Assembly: GCF_030345095.1 (NCBI RefSeq) | Contig: NZ_CP128360.1 | Span: 6,014,001-6,078,000, forward strand | Direction: 5' to 3' | DNA from: Solwaraspora sp. WMMA2056 | GTDB lineage: Bacteria > Actinomycetota > Actinomycetes > Mycobacteriales > Micromonosporaceae | Length of the DNA: 64,000 nucleotides | The notes under the pieces: model-generated | What the model was told of the DNA's origin: nothing | Databases searched by the model: none | What the model saw: only the letters and a program-made list of their open reading frames with translations | Shown here: positions 20,285 to 28,870 of the stretch, in pieces | How positions within the stretch are numbered: position 1 is the stretch's first letter | Layout of the letters: the number at the start of each line of letters is the position of its first letter | Made by a program: the position numbers and the translations under genes

Positions 20285-21514
20285 GTGGCGGGTGAGGCCA
20301 ACATCCTGCACGCCGACCTGGACGCCTTCTACGCCTCGGTCGAGCAGCGCGACGACCCCCGGCTGCGCGGGCGGCCGGTGATCGTCGGTGCCGGCGTGGT
20401 GCTGGCGGCCAGCTACGAGGCCAAGGCTCGCGGCGTACGGACTGCGATGCCGGGGCAGCGAGCCCGGCTGATCTGCCCGGAGGCAGTGGTGGTGCCGCCC
20501 CGGATGGCGGCCTATACGGCGGCCAGCCGGGCGGTGTTCGAGGTGTTCCGGCAGACCACCCCGCTTGTCGAGCCGCTCTCCATCGACGAGGCGTTCCTCG
20601 ACGTCGGCGGGCTGCGCCGGCTCGCGGGAGCGCCGGCCGACATCGCCGCCCGGCTGCGGGTCGCGGTCCGCGACCAGGTCGGACTGCCGATCACCGTCGG
20701 GGTGGCGCGCACCAAGTTCCTCGCCAAGGTCGCCAGCGGCGTCGCCAAACCGGACGGGCTACTGGTCGTGCCGCCCGGCGAGGAGCTGGCGTTCCTGCAT
20801 CCGCTGCCGGTCGAACGACTCTGGGGCGTCGGCCCGGTCACCGCCGGCAAACTACGCGAACGCGGCATCACCACGGTCGGTCGGGTGGCCGGCCTCGGGG
20901 AAGCGGCGCTGGTCAGCATCGTCGGCGCGGCCGCCGGCCGACACCTGCACGCCCTCGCCCACAATCGGGACCCCCGCCGGGTGCAGACCGGCGGCCGACG
21001 CGGCTCCATCGGCTCCCAGCAGGCGCTCGGCCGGGCCAGTCGAGAATTGACCGACGTCGACGCGATCCTCGCCGGGCTGGTCGACCGGGTCGGCCGGCGG
21101 ATGCGGGCCGCCGGCCGGACCGGCCGGACGGTGACCCTGCGGTTGCGCTTCGGCGACTTCACCAAGGCCACCCGGGCGCACACCCTGCCCCGGGCCACCG
21201 CGCAGACCGACGTCATCCTCGGCGCCGCCCGGCAGCTGCTGGCCGCCGCCGCACCGATCATCGGCGAACGCGGGCTCACCCTGGTCGGCGTCTCGGTCGG
21301 CAACCTCGACGACGGGCACGCCACCCAACTGGCCCTGCCGCTGGAGCAGACCGGTACGCCGGACGGCGGCGAATCGCCGACCGGGACGACCCGGCGGGAG
21401 AACCTGGACGCCGCGCTCGACGCGGTCCGGGACCGCTTCGGCTCCCGCGCGGTCGACCGCGCGGTGCTGCTCGGCCGCGACCTCGGCCCCGCCGCCCCAC
21501 TGCTGCCGGACTGA
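20285..21514 (+). CDS. dinB: DNA polymerase IV (Y family)
   Basis: Error-prone translesion polymerase of the SOS or damage-tolerance response. Seen: catalytic DLDAFYASVEQ at residues 8-18, YEAKARGVRTAMP, PLSIDEAFLDV with the second pair of acidic metal ligands near 98, GVARTKFLAKVAS and the helix-hairpin-helix region VERLWGVGPVTAGKLRERG. The little-finger domain follows (QQALGRASRELTD). Start: GTG 20285, since the frame is open upstream from a TTG at 20255 but the alignment to the family begins here; no strong ribosome binding site. The C-terminal 60 residues lack a clear beta-clamp motif that I can identify. Confidence 0.9.
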   Translation: MAGEANILHADLDAFYASVEQRDDPRLRGRPVIVGAGVVLAASYEAKARGVRTAMPGQRARLICPEAVVVPPRMAAYTAASRAVFEVFRQTTPLVEPLSIDEAFLDVGGLRRLAGAPADIAARLRVAVRDQVGLPITVGVARTKFLAKVASGVAKPDGLLVVPPGEELAFLHPLPVERLWGVGPVTAGKLRERGITTVGRVAGLGEAALVSIVGAAAGRHLHALAHNRDPRRVQTGGRRGSIGSQQALGRASRELTDVDAILAGLVDRVGRRMRAAGRTGRTVTLRLRFGDFTKATRAHTLPRATAQTDVILGAARQLLAAAAPIIGERGLTLVGVSVGNLDDGHATQLALPLEQTGTPDGGESPTGTTRRENLDAALDAVRDRFGSRAVDRAVLLGRDLGPAAPLLPD

Positions 21515-21547
21515 AACCTTGCAGCGGCGCCGCCACCCGATGCAGAT

Positions 21548-22099
21548 CTACTGCGGCGCTGCCGGCCACAGCTCGACGGCACCGGCCGCCGCCTGCCGGA
21601 TCAGCGCCCCGGAGACCTCCACCCGACTGTGCGCGACGTCGCGCGCCGGCCAGGCACACTCCACTGTGACTGGGCCTTCCGGCGGCAGCGGCCACACCCA
21701 GAACCGGGCGTCGTGCCGCTGCTGGTCGCTGCTGGCCACGACCGGCACCAGCAGCGGTCCGTTCGGTTCCAGGTCGGCCGGCGGCGGATCCCGGTGCAGG
21801 CTGCTCAACGACGTACCGTCGGCGAACCGGACCATCACCTGCAACCCGCCGACCCCCTCGACCGGGGTCCGCGGCCGGGGTGGCCCAGCGTGCCCGTCCG
21901 GGTCCGCGACCCGCAGGATCGCGCTGATCTCGAACTCGAAACCCGTCGGGTACGCCAACAGGCTGGTCAGGATCACCGCCGCCCGGTCGCTGCGGGCCAG
22001 CAGCAACTGTCCGGCGACGACACCGCCGAGCACCGCCACCGGACGGGCCAGCCAGGGCGGCGCACCCTCGGGTGCCCGCGCGGGATCTGCAGTCTCCAT
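21548..22099 (-). CDS. Conserved hypothetical protein
   Basis: A 183-aa protein I do not recognise by function. Seen: an amphipathic N-terminal segment PPWLARPVAVLGGVVAG, then a beta-rich body with FEFEISAIL, LQVMVRFADG, FWVWPLPPEG and VTVECAWPAR, ending in a helix-rich ALIRQAAAGAVELWP. The pattern of short strands joined by turns suggests a compact beta-sandwich-like domain. No signal peptide. Start: ATG 22099 with a weak GGTGAG upstream. It converges on dinB with 33 bp between stops, and is divergent from the broken serine hydrolase. Confidence 0.6.
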   Translation of the reverse strand: METADPARAPEGAPPWLARPVAVLGGVVAGQLLLARSDRAAVILTSLLAYPTGFEFEISAILRVADPDGHAGPPRPRTPVEGVGGLQVMVRFADGTSLSSLHRDPPPADLEPNGPLLVPVVASSDQQRHDARFWVWPLPPEGPVTVECAWPARDVAHSRVEVSGALIRQAAAGAVELWPAAPQ

Positions 22100-22170
22100 C
22101 GGCTCACCATGCCACGAAGCGGCCCCGATCGGGGGCACCGCGACCGGCCACGCCGGGCACAATGGCGGGC

Positions 22171-23466
22171 ATGGACGCCGATCTGCTGCCGCAGACCCGC
22201 CGGGCGTTGCTGCACCGGATCGCCACTGGCCAGGCCGACGGCCGCGCCCCGTCGATGGTCGCGGCCGTGGTCCGCAGCACCGGACCGGTCTGGACCGCCA
22301 CCCGTGGCGAGGTCGACGGCGCGTCGCCACACACATCGACCGGCTACCGGATCGGTTCGCTCAGCAAGACCTTCACCGCGGTCCAGGTGCTGCGGCTGCG
22401 CGACGATGGGCTACTCGAGCTGACCGACCCGATCGGACGGCATCTGCCCGGCTGTGGCGTCGAGGCGACAGTCGCGCAGCTGCTGGCGCACACCGCCGGG
22501 CTGCCCGCCGAACCGCCCGGTCCGTGGTGGGAAGGACCCCCGGCACGCTACGGCCCGACCTGTCCGACGTGCTCGGCACCGCGCAGGACCGGTGGCCGGC
22601 CGGGCACTGGCACCGATACTCCAACCCCGGGTACGCCCTGCTCGGTCAACTGGTCGAGCGGCTACGCGGCCGGCCCTGGGGGGATGCGTTGCGTGCCGAC
22701 GTGCTCGGCCCGCTCGGCATGGCCGACACCGGGGTCGCGCCGCCCCGCCGGGTGGCCGCCGGCTGGGCTGTGCATCCATGGGCGGACGTGCTGCTGCCCG
22801 AGCCGACCGAGGACTACGGCCTCGTCGCCCCGGCGGGACAGCTGTGGTCCACCGTCGCCGACCTCAGCCGGTTCGCGACGTTCCTCCTCGATGGGAATCC
22901 GCGGGTGCTCTCCACCGAGGCACTGACGATGATGCGGACCGCCGCCTCGCCGCCGGAGAGCGCAGACCGCGCTGTGGACCTGCCCTGACTCCGACGTCGC
23001 CGCGATCGTGCTGGCCAACGTCACCAGTGGGCCACAGGTCGACGACATTGCCGCCGACCTGGTGAAGATTGTCGCCGACCGGGAGCCGGCGATCCCGCCA
23101 CCGTGGCGGCCGGCAGCAGGCGTCGACCTGACGCTGCTCGACCTGACCGGGCCGTGGTACTGGGGTCCACGGCCGGTGGCGATCCGGCTGCTGGGCGACG
23201 GCACGCTGCAGCTCACCCCGATCGGCAAGGCGGGTCGGGGCACCCGCTTCCGCTCCAACGGCGACGACACCTGGGCCGGAATCGACGGCTTCTACGCCGG
23301 CGAGACGTTGCGGGTGGTCCGCGACGCGACCGGCGCGGTCGACCATCTCGACCTCGGCACGCTGATACTGACCCGGGGGCCATACGAACCGGCATCGGCG
23401 GTGCCGGGCGGGGTCGACCCGGCCGGCTGGCGTACCGGATCGGGGTCCTCAACCGGGAGGACCTGA
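22171..23466 (+). pseudogene. Serine hydrolase (beta-lactamase family), frameshifted and internally deleted
   Basis: A class C beta-lactamase/penicillin-binding-like hydrolase split over three frame segments. Segment 1 (22171 to about 22530) has the SxxK motif SLSKTFT and the HTAGLPAEP region. Segment 2 (about 22530 to 22985) is in a frame shifted by one lost base and has RYSNPGYALLGQL with the YxN motif, plus MADTGVAPP. Segment 3 (about 22985 to 23466) begins ALWTCPDSDVAAIVLANV, in yet another frame. Compared with the family, about 40 residues, including the usual HxG motif segment, are missing between segments 2 and 3. So it has a single-base deletion and a larger internal deletion, unless the assembly is wrong. 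Confidence 0.75.
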
Positions 23467-23497
23467 TCGCTGGACGGCCAGCGCGCCGGCGGGTTCG

Positions 23498-24067
23498 TCA
23501 GCGGATCCGCTGGCTGAGAATCTGCCCCGGCCACGGGCCGCCGGGCTGGTCGATGGTGAACGGCTCGGCGGCGGTGAACCCGGCCCGCTCGTAGTAGCGC
23601 ACCAGCGCCCGGTCGCCACCGGCGTAGCAGTCGACCCGCAGCAGGGTCGCCCGCCGGTCGACGGCGATCCGCCGGGCCTCGTCCAGCAGCGCCCCGCCGA
23701 TCCCACGACCGGCCCAACCACGGTCGGTGACCAGCAGGTTCACGTACAGCTCGGGTTCGTTGACCGGGGGGACGTAGGACCGGGCCACGCCGACGGCGAG
23801 CGCCCCGACGACCCGCTCGCCGTCGCCGGGTACGCAGGCCAGCACCAGCCCGCTCTCCCTGGCCCAGCCGGTGACCATGGCGATCCGCCGCGGATTCGTC
23901 GACTGCGGCTCGGTCCCCCACTGCCCGGTCCGGCCCTGTTCGGCCAGCCAGCGCACCGCGTCGTCGATCAGGGCGAGGACCGCCGGCACGTCGCTCTCCG
24001 TGCCGACCCGGTGGTACACGGACGCCGGGTCGGTGGTGTCAGGTCCGCCGTCGGGGGTGCGCTGCAT
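23498..24067 (-). CDS. GNAT-family N-acetyltransferase
   Basis: A 189-aa acetyl-CoA-dependent N-acetyltransferase. Seen: YHRVGTESDVPAVLALI near the start, the acetyl-CoA-binding motif VTDRGWAGRGIGGALLDEA (R/Q-x-x-G-x-G/A), then YYERAGF at motif B and a Pro/Gly-rich end. The substrate is unknown. Start: ATG 24067 (MQRTPDG) with AGG 9 nt upstream; ATG 24076 is an in-frame alternative. It stands between the broken hydrolase and the sigma factor gene. Confidence 0.85.
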   Translation of the reverse strand: MQRTPDGGPDTTDPASVYHRVGTESDVPAVLALIDDAVRWLAEQGRTGQWGTEPQSTNPRRIAMVTGWARESGLVLACVPGDGERVVGALAVGVARSYVPPVNEPELYVNLLVTDRGWAGRGIGGALLDEARRIAVDRRATLLRVDCYAGGDRALVRYYERAGFTAAEPFTIDQPGGPWPGQILSQRIR

Positions 24068-24135
24068 GCCGGACATCCTGCCGGTTCGACCGACGTGCCG
24101 TCGACCGGGCAGGAGGTCGGTCACAGTCCGCGCGC

Positions 24136-24190
24136 CCGGTCAACTCGGCGCAGCGCGGCCGGTCAGCTCGGCGCAGCGCGCCCGGTCAGC
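24136..24190. repeat. 23-bp tandem repeat, 2.4 copies
   Basis: Unit CCGGTCARCTCGGCGCAGCG plus three bases, beginning at 24136, 24159 and 24182. It lies between the GNAT gene and the stop codon of the sigma factor, and the last partial copy covers the sigma gene end. No function apparent. Confidence 0.7.
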
Positions 24191-25712
24191 CCGGCGGCGG
24201 GCACGGGTTGGTGACCGGGTACGGCCCGGCACCGGCCTGTCGCCCGTCGCCGTCGACGACGGTGACCCGCCAGGTCACCGCCGCAACGGCCACCTGCTCG
24301 ACCTGGCCGGTCACCGTCTCACCCGTGACGGTCATCGTCACCTCGCCGCCTCGGGCGGGCTGCGAACCCGGGGCGACGAGGCCACCGGGCCCACCCGGAC
24401 CGGACCCGGACGTCGGTGCGGTCGTCGGGCCGGCGTTCGACGACGGCGACGGGTCGCCCCCACCAGCGGTCCAGGTGAGCACCGCCGACTCGGCGAGGCC
24501 ACCGGCCACGGTGGCGACCACCCGCAGCCGGTACCGGCTGGATCCGGTGCAGGTGACCGTCACCTCGGCCGCAACGGTCAATGGCGGCGCTGGTGGCGCC
24601 GGATCCGACGGACGCGGACCACCGCTCGGCGGCAGGCTGGTGGGCGGTGCCGAGGCCGTCGGCACCGCCGAACTGGTCGGCCCGGCGGTGCTGGTCGGCG
24701 CCGCCGACACCGGAGCGGCCAGCGTCGGTGGCGGCTCGGGCGCTGACCGCGCAGTGTCGTCGACCGCGCCGAGCCGGGGCACCATGACGGCACCGCCGAG
24801 CAGCAACGCCAGCACTCCGGCCGCCGCCACGACCGCGGTCGTCCGCCGGCCGGGCGGCCCGGGCGACCGGCGGGGAAACCCGGTCGCCGGGTCGAATCGG
24901 CCCGCCCGGCGGTCGATCCGGGCACGGGCCGCCGCCTCGGCCGGGTCGGTGTGGGTCGACACCAGTCGGGGCCAGAGATCTGCCGGTACGGCGAGCAACG
25001 GCAGCGTCGCGTACGCGGAGAACAGCGCCGCCGGGTGCACCTGCTGCCGGCGCCGGTCGGCGCAGGTGGTGCAGCCGTCGACGTGCCGGCTGACCCGTTT
25101 GCGCAGCAGCACCGTGAGGGTGCCGTCCCAGCCGCGCAGCAGCCCGGCCAGATCGGCGCAGTCGGCGGTACCGGTCCGGGCCACCAACAGTGCGCCGACG
25201 GCCCGTTCGAGCTGGGCCCGCACCCGGGACAGCCGGGCGTGCGCGTGGCTGTCGGAGACGCCGAGCACCGCACCGACCTCGGCGGCGGACAGCTCGTGCC
25301 GGATGGACAGCTCGAAGACCTGCCGGTCGCCGGGATTGAGCCCGGCGGCGGCGGCCCAGACCAGCTCGCGGATCTGCTCGGCGCTCAGCCCGGTGACCGG
25401 GTCGACCGACGCCGCCGGCAGCTGGCCGGCCTCCTCCAGTGGCAGGTGCCGCTGTCGGCCACGCATCACCCGCAGGCACTCGTTGCGGGCGATGGCGTAC
25501 AGCCACGGGCGCAGCCGGTCCGGGTCGCGCAGCTGCGCCGCCCGCTGCCCGGCCAGGACGAACGTGTCGTGCACCGCGTCGGCCGCCGCGTCGGCGTCAC
25601 GCAGCAGAAACCGGCAGTACGTGAACAGCCGGTCGGCGTACGCCCGGTACGCACCGTCGAGGCCGCGCGGGTCACCGGCAACCAGCGCGGCCACGACGGT
25701 CCGGTCGTCCAT
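24186..25712 (-). CDS. ECF sigma factor fused to a zinc-finger/transmembrane anti-sigma-like tail
   Basis: A 508-aa protein combining a sigma-70 region 2-4 head with a membrane-bound tail. Seen: sigma region 2 (YADRLFTYCRFLLRDADAAA near residue 30 and PWLYAIARNECLRVMRG), region 4 (LNPGDRQVFELSIRHEL then VSDSHAHARLSRVR near 170), a ZAS-like HVDGCTTCADRR, a single transmembrane segment (TAVVAAAGVLALLLGGAVMV, about 310-330), a Thr/Ser/Pro-rich linker and a secreted domain ending NPCPPPG with two likely beta repeats. This resembles C-terminally extended ECF groups in actinobacteria that carry their own control. Start: ATG 25712, with a promoter box TAGCAT 7 nt upstream, so probably leaderless. 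Confidence 0.8.
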   Translation of the reverse strand: MDDRTVVAALVAGDPRGLDGAYRAYADRLFTYCRFLLRDADAAADAVHDTFVLAGQRAAQLRDPDRLRPWLYAIARNECLRVMRGRQRHLPLEEAGQLPAASVDPVTGLSAEQIRELVWAAAAGLNPGDRQVFELSIRHELSAAEVGAVLGVSDSHAHARLSRVRAQLERAVGALLVARTGTADCADLAGLLRGWDGTLTVLLRKRVSRHVDGCTTCADRRRQQVHPAALFSAYATLPLLAVPADLWPRLVSTHTDPAEAAARARIDRRAGRFDPATGFPRRSPGPPGRRTTAVVAAAGVLALLLGGAVMVPRLGAVDDTARSAPEPPPTLAAPVSAAPTSTAGPTSSAVPTASAPPTSLPPSGGPRPSDPAPPAPPLTVAAEVTVTCTGSSRYRLRVVATVAGGLAESAVLTWTAGGGDPSPSSNAGPTTAPTSGSGPGGPGGLVAPGSQPARGGEVTMTVTGETVTGQVEQVAVAAVTWRVTVVDGDGRQAGAGPYPVTNPCPPPG

Positions 25713-25719
25713 ACCGGTG

Positions 25720-25725
25720 ATGCTA
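25720..25725 (-). promoter_or_regulatory. -10 box TAGCAT for the sigma factor gene
   Basis: TAGCAT fits the actinobacterial TANNNT consensus and ends exactly 7 nt before the ATG, so transcription would begin at the start codon. It lies in the 37-bp gap to the upstream lipoprotein gene, giving the sigma gene a private promoter besides read-through. No clear -35 is seen, which would be expected if a different sigma factor reads it. Confidence 0.6.
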
Positions 25726-25749
25726 GGCGGCACGGTCCAGGTGCCACCT

Positions 25750-26583
25750 TTACTGTCGCCAATGTTCCAGCTGGTAGCGGGCCGGGTCGGGCATCCCGTT
25801 GCCCTGCCCGATGACGCAGAGCTGCCTGTTGCCGCTGGCGACGAGCCGGGCCCGTTCGGCGTCGGCCGCGCTCGCGAGAAAGAGCAGCGGGGTGGCCGCG
25901 GCCCGCAGCCCCCAGCCGTCGCCGTCGGGTCCGTGCACCGCCAGCTCCGCCGGGTCGTACGGGATGCAGTCGAAGTGCGGAGCGGGGCCGAACGGCAGCC
26001 CGGACGGGTCCTGGAAGTAGGTGATGATGTAGCGGTGCCGGTCGGGGCGGTCGTTGCCCCGGCCGATGTAGCAGATTCGCGTCCAGTTGCGGGCCACCTT
26101 GACCCCGTCCTCGGCGTCGACCTTGGTGGCGAAGTTCTTGATGGCGTGGTTGCCGTCGCGCATCAGCCAGGCGTCGCCCTGCTGCTGGATGGTCAGGTTC
26201 GCCGGGTCGTAGCCGACGCAGTCCTCGGCTGCCGCCGTCACCTCGGGCCCACCGTCGTCGCCGCCGTCCCCGCCGCTGTCGTCGCCGCCGTCCCCGCTGC
26301 TGTCCCCGCCGCTGCCGCCCGGATCGTGCTCCGCACCACCGTCGTCGTCGCCGGTCTGCGGCTCGCCGCTCGAGCCGGTCGCGGCCGGCGCGCCGCCGAG
26401 TCCGGCCGACCCGGTCGCGTCGGCAGCGTCCGGATGTCCGCTGAGCCGGCCGGTGCCTGAGCCGCAGGCGACCAATGCCAGCAGCAGCAGCCCGCCCAGG
26501 GCCACCGCTGTGACGGCTGTCGCCGCCGGCCACCACCGGATCCACCGCCGCGCCGACCCGACACCGGAACTCGTGTAGATCAT
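25750..26583 (-). CDS. Two-domain lipoprotein of unknown function
   Basis: A 277-aa probable lipoprotein. Seen: a hydrophobic segment ending LALVAC-GSG (lipobox), a Gly/Asp/Ser linker (about residues 70-115), then two tandem copies of a 65-70-residue domain. The first opens DCVGYDPANLTI and closes CYIGRGNDRPDRHRYIITY. The second opens DCIPYDPAELAV and closes CVIGQGNGMPDPARYQLEHW. I do not know the function of this domain; it looks like a small beta-strand-rich fold with a conserved C-x-x-YDP and C-x-IG-x-GN signature. Start: ATG with GAGG upstream. It lies upstream of the sigma factor on the same strand, so the two may act together. Confidence 0.7.
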   Translation of the reverse strand: MIYTSSGVGSARRWIRWWPAATAVTAVALGGLLLLALVACGSGTGRLSGHPDAADATGSAGLGGAPAATGSSGEPQTGDDDGGAEHDPGGSGGDSSGDGGDDSGGDGGDDGGPEVTAAAEDCVGYDPANLTIQQQGDAWLMRDGNHAIKNFATKVDAEDGVKVARNWTRICYIGRGNDRPDRHRYIITYFQDPSGLPFGPAPHFDCIPYDPAELAVHGPDGDGWGLRAAATPLLFLASAADAERARLVASGNRQLCVIGQGNGMPDPARYQLEHWRQ

Positions 26584-26726
26584 CTCGCCACCTCGCCTCA
26601 CGTCACCTGCCGGCCAAAGTGCCGGACGTGTGCTGGAGGACGCAGGCAGCCGTGGACCAACAACTTTTTCGGCGCGCACGGGTCAGAATCTGTCAAGCGT
26701 CGGGTGCGGCCGGTGAACCGGTCGGA

Positions 26727-26768
26727 CAGTATTCCTCCAGGGAATAATTATTCCCTGGAGGAATACTG
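26727..26768. repeat. 42-bp perfect palindrome, AT-rich
   Basis: Positions 26727-26747 are the exact reverse complement of 26748-26768, with no loop beyond the central AATT. It lies 28 nt past the stop codon of the MFS gene ending the large catabolic operon and 144 nt upstream of the lipoprotein gene. Its AATAATTATT centre is striking in this GC-rich DNA. It could be the operon terminator (a 19-bp stem, no U-tract) or a regulator site for the lipoprotein and sigma genes. Confidence 0.85.
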
Positions 26769-26795
26769 CTCTGCCGCAGTAGTGGTCCGCCTGGA

Positions 26796-28034
26796 TCAGC
26801 CGGGTGGAGCGGGCCGGGCGGTGAAGATGTAGCGGGAGGCGGCGAGCCCGAGCAGAGTCGCGCCGAAGACGACCACGCCGACGGTGCCGACACCGCCGAC
26901 GGCGACCAGCGCGCCGACCGCGATCGGGCCGGTGGTCTGCCCGACGCTGCGGGAGAGGGCTTCGGTGGCGGCGGCTGTCGCGCGCAGCTCCGGGTTCCAG
27001 TTGACGCTGATCGCGATGGACAGCGGCATCAGGGCACCCAGGCAGGTGCCGAGCAGCACGAGGGTCAGGGCGACGGCACCGACGTGCAGTGCCGCGAGCG
27101 CCACCACCGCGTAGGCGGCTGCCGCGAACGGGATGACCAGGTACAGCCGGGTGAACAGCTGCTCGCGGGTGATCCGCCGCAGCGACATCCGGTTGATGAA
27201 GCTGCCGGTGAAGACGCCGCAGGGGATGAGGATCGACACGCCGACCCGTTCCAGGGTGCTCATGTCGTCGGCGAGCCGGTCGAGCAGCACGCTGACACCG
27301 AAGTGGCTGCCCTGCATCACCAGTCCGATCCCGATGCTGGACAGGATCAGCCAGCGCCGCCGGTGCTGCGCCAGCATCCGGCCGATCGACCGCAGGGTCA
27401 GCCCGATCCGGCGGCGTACCGGCAGGTCGGGTGCGTGAGCGGCGGGTGGGCGGTCGCGGCCGAGTCGGGCCACGACCACGACGCCGAGCAGGACACTGGC
27501 GTAGACCGCGCCGACGGCGAAGACGAGGACCGGCCGGTCCAGGGAGGCGGCGAACGCGCCGAGCGCGAGCGCCGACGCGGCTCCCATGCTGACGAAGGTC
27601 TGCAACAGTGAGTAGCCCCGGTCGCGGGCCTTCGGGTCGCCCTGGGTGAGGTCGGCGACGAGTGCCTGGCCACAGAGCGCGACCGCGCCGCTGGCGAATC
27701 CGGTGAGCAGCCGACCGGCGGTGAGGACGGCGTAGCTCTGGTACAGGCACAGCAGGATCGACACGACGGCGTTGACGAGCATCCCGGGGAGCAGGATCCG
27801 GCGTACCGGGACGAGGTCGAGCAGCGGTCCGGTGAACACGCCGGCGGCAGCGGTGGCCACACTGTGCGCGCCGATGGTGATGCCGATCTGGGCCGGGCTG
27901 AGGTCGAGGCTGCGCCCCAGGCCGACCGAGATCGGGATGTACGCGAGCTGGGTGAGCGGGTTGAAGAACACCAACAGCGGGGGTACGGCGACGGCCAGCC
28001 GGTTGCGGGGCGGGCGGCGGTCCGGGTCGCTCAC
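26796..28034 (-). CDS. MFS transporter
   Basis: A 412-aa major facilitator superfamily permease with twelve predicted membrane helices in two halves. Seen: an N-terminal helix with GRSLDLSPAQIGITIG, the interhelical motif DLVPVRRILLPG resembling the MFS signature D-x-x-G/R-R-R, and a C-terminal RATAAATEALSRSVGQTTGP helix typical of the drug/sugar porter halves. The substrate is unknown. Start: GTG 28034 with a GGGGGG ribosome site. It is the last gene of the operon that begins at 37127, after the GntR gene, so probably an exporter or uptake system for the cluster compound. Confidence 0.75.
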   Translation of the reverse strand: MSDPDRRPPRNRLAVAVPPLLVFFNPLTQLAYIPISVGLGRSLDLSPAQIGITIGAHSVATAAAGVFTGPLLDLVPVRRILLPGMLVNAVVSILLCLYQSYAVLTAGRLLTGFASGAVALCGQALVADLTQGDPKARDRGYSLLQTFVSMGAASALALGAFAASLDRPVLVFAVGAVYASVLLGVVVVARLGRDRPPAAHAPDLPVRRRIGLTLRSIGRMLAQHRRRWLILSSIGIGLVMQGSHFGVSVLLDRLADDMSTLERVGVSILIPCGVFTGSFINRMSLRRITREQLFTRLYLVIPFAAAAYAVVALAALHVGAVALTLVLLGTCLGALMPLSIAISVNWNPELRATAAATEALSRSVGQTTGPIAVGALVAVGGVGTVGVVVFGATLLGLAASRYIFTARPAPPG

Positions 28035-28068
28035 CGGTCGGCCCCCCGATGGTGGGCCCGCCGGTGGT

Positions 28069-28752
28069 TCAGTCGATCGGCCGGTTCTCCAGGAAGGCTT
28101 CCATCTCGTGGAAGGCGACGGACGAGTGGGTCCGGAAGATCGCCTCGGCGGCGTCGAGGTCCCGGTCGCGGCAGGCTTTCAGGAAGCGCCGGTGCTCGTC
28201 GAGGCCGTCGAGGCGGCGTTCCTTCGACCGCATGAAGGCGACCGAGAGCATCCCCGGTGTGGCGGTACGCAGCGACAGCAGCATCTGGGTGAGCCGTGGT
28301 GACCGGGCGGCGTCGTACAGATAGAGGTGGAACGCCCGGTTGAGCTCGACGTACTTGCCGAGGTCCGGGTCGCGTTCCATCTCTTCCTGCATCCGTTCGG
28401 CCTTGTTCAGCTCCGCCTCGGTGATCCGTTCGGCGCAGAGCCGGGCCGCCAGCCCTTCGAGGGTCTCGCGCAGCAGCCGAATGTCGCGCAGCTCGGCGGC
28501 GTCGATGGCGGTGACGGTGGCCACCTTCCGGGCATGGACCTTGATCAGCCCTTCGGCGGCCAGGTCGCGCATTGCTTCGCGGACCGGGGTGGGGCTGACG
28601 CCCAGCAGCTGGGCGATCTCGGTCTGAACGATCCGTGAGCCCGGCTTCAGGGTGCCGTCGACGATCGCCGAGCGCATCCAGTCCCGGACGCGCTCGTGCA
28701 CCGTCCCCGAGATTCCGGCGAACGACGTGATCCCGTGGTCCGCGAACGACAC
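28069..28752 (-). CDS. GntR-family regulator, FCD (FadR) type
   Basis: A 227-aa transcription factor. Seen: winged helix-turn-helix GTLKPGSRIVQTEIAQLLGV then SPTPVREAMRDLAAEGLI in residues 30-70, and an FCD effector domain with ELNRAFHLYLYDAARSPR and DEHRRFLKACRDRDLDAAEA containing the usual D-x4-H-type metal-binding residues. Such regulators bind small organic acids. Start: GTG 28752 with GAGG upstream; the frame remains open upstream without a family match. It sits inside the cluster, with a palindrome in its own upstream region, so it probably autoregulates and controls the operon. Confidence 0.85.
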   Translation of the reverse strand: MSFADHGITSFAGISGTVHERVRDWMRSAIVDGTLKPGSRIVQTEIAQLLGVSPTPVREAMRDLAAEGLIKVHARKVATVTAIDAAELRDIRLLRETLEGLAARLCAERITEAELNKAERMQEEMERDPDLGKYVELNRAFHLYLYDAARSPRLTQMLLSLRTATPGMLSVAFMRSKERRLDGLDEHRRFLKACRDRDLDAAEAIFRTHSSVAFHEMEAFLENRPID

Positions 28753-28808
28753 GGTCCTGCCCTCGATTCTCCCCCTGGAGCGCGCCCCTCGGCACACCCG
28801 GCGACGCT

Positions 28809-28826
28809 TCGATTCTACAGAATCGA
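28809..28826. promoter_or_regulatory. Palindromic operator, TCGATTC-N4-GAATCGA
   Basis: An 18-bp dyad, seven-base arms around TACA, 57 bp upstream of the GntR gene start. A half site CTCGATTCT lies at 28762-28770, immediately before the GntR start codon. Position and symmetry suit an autoregulatory site. No other copy of the full dyad was noticed in the window. Confidence 0.6.
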
Positions 28827-28870
28827 GGCGACCGGGTGGCACGGCGATCGTGCGGGTACGCCGTCATGCG

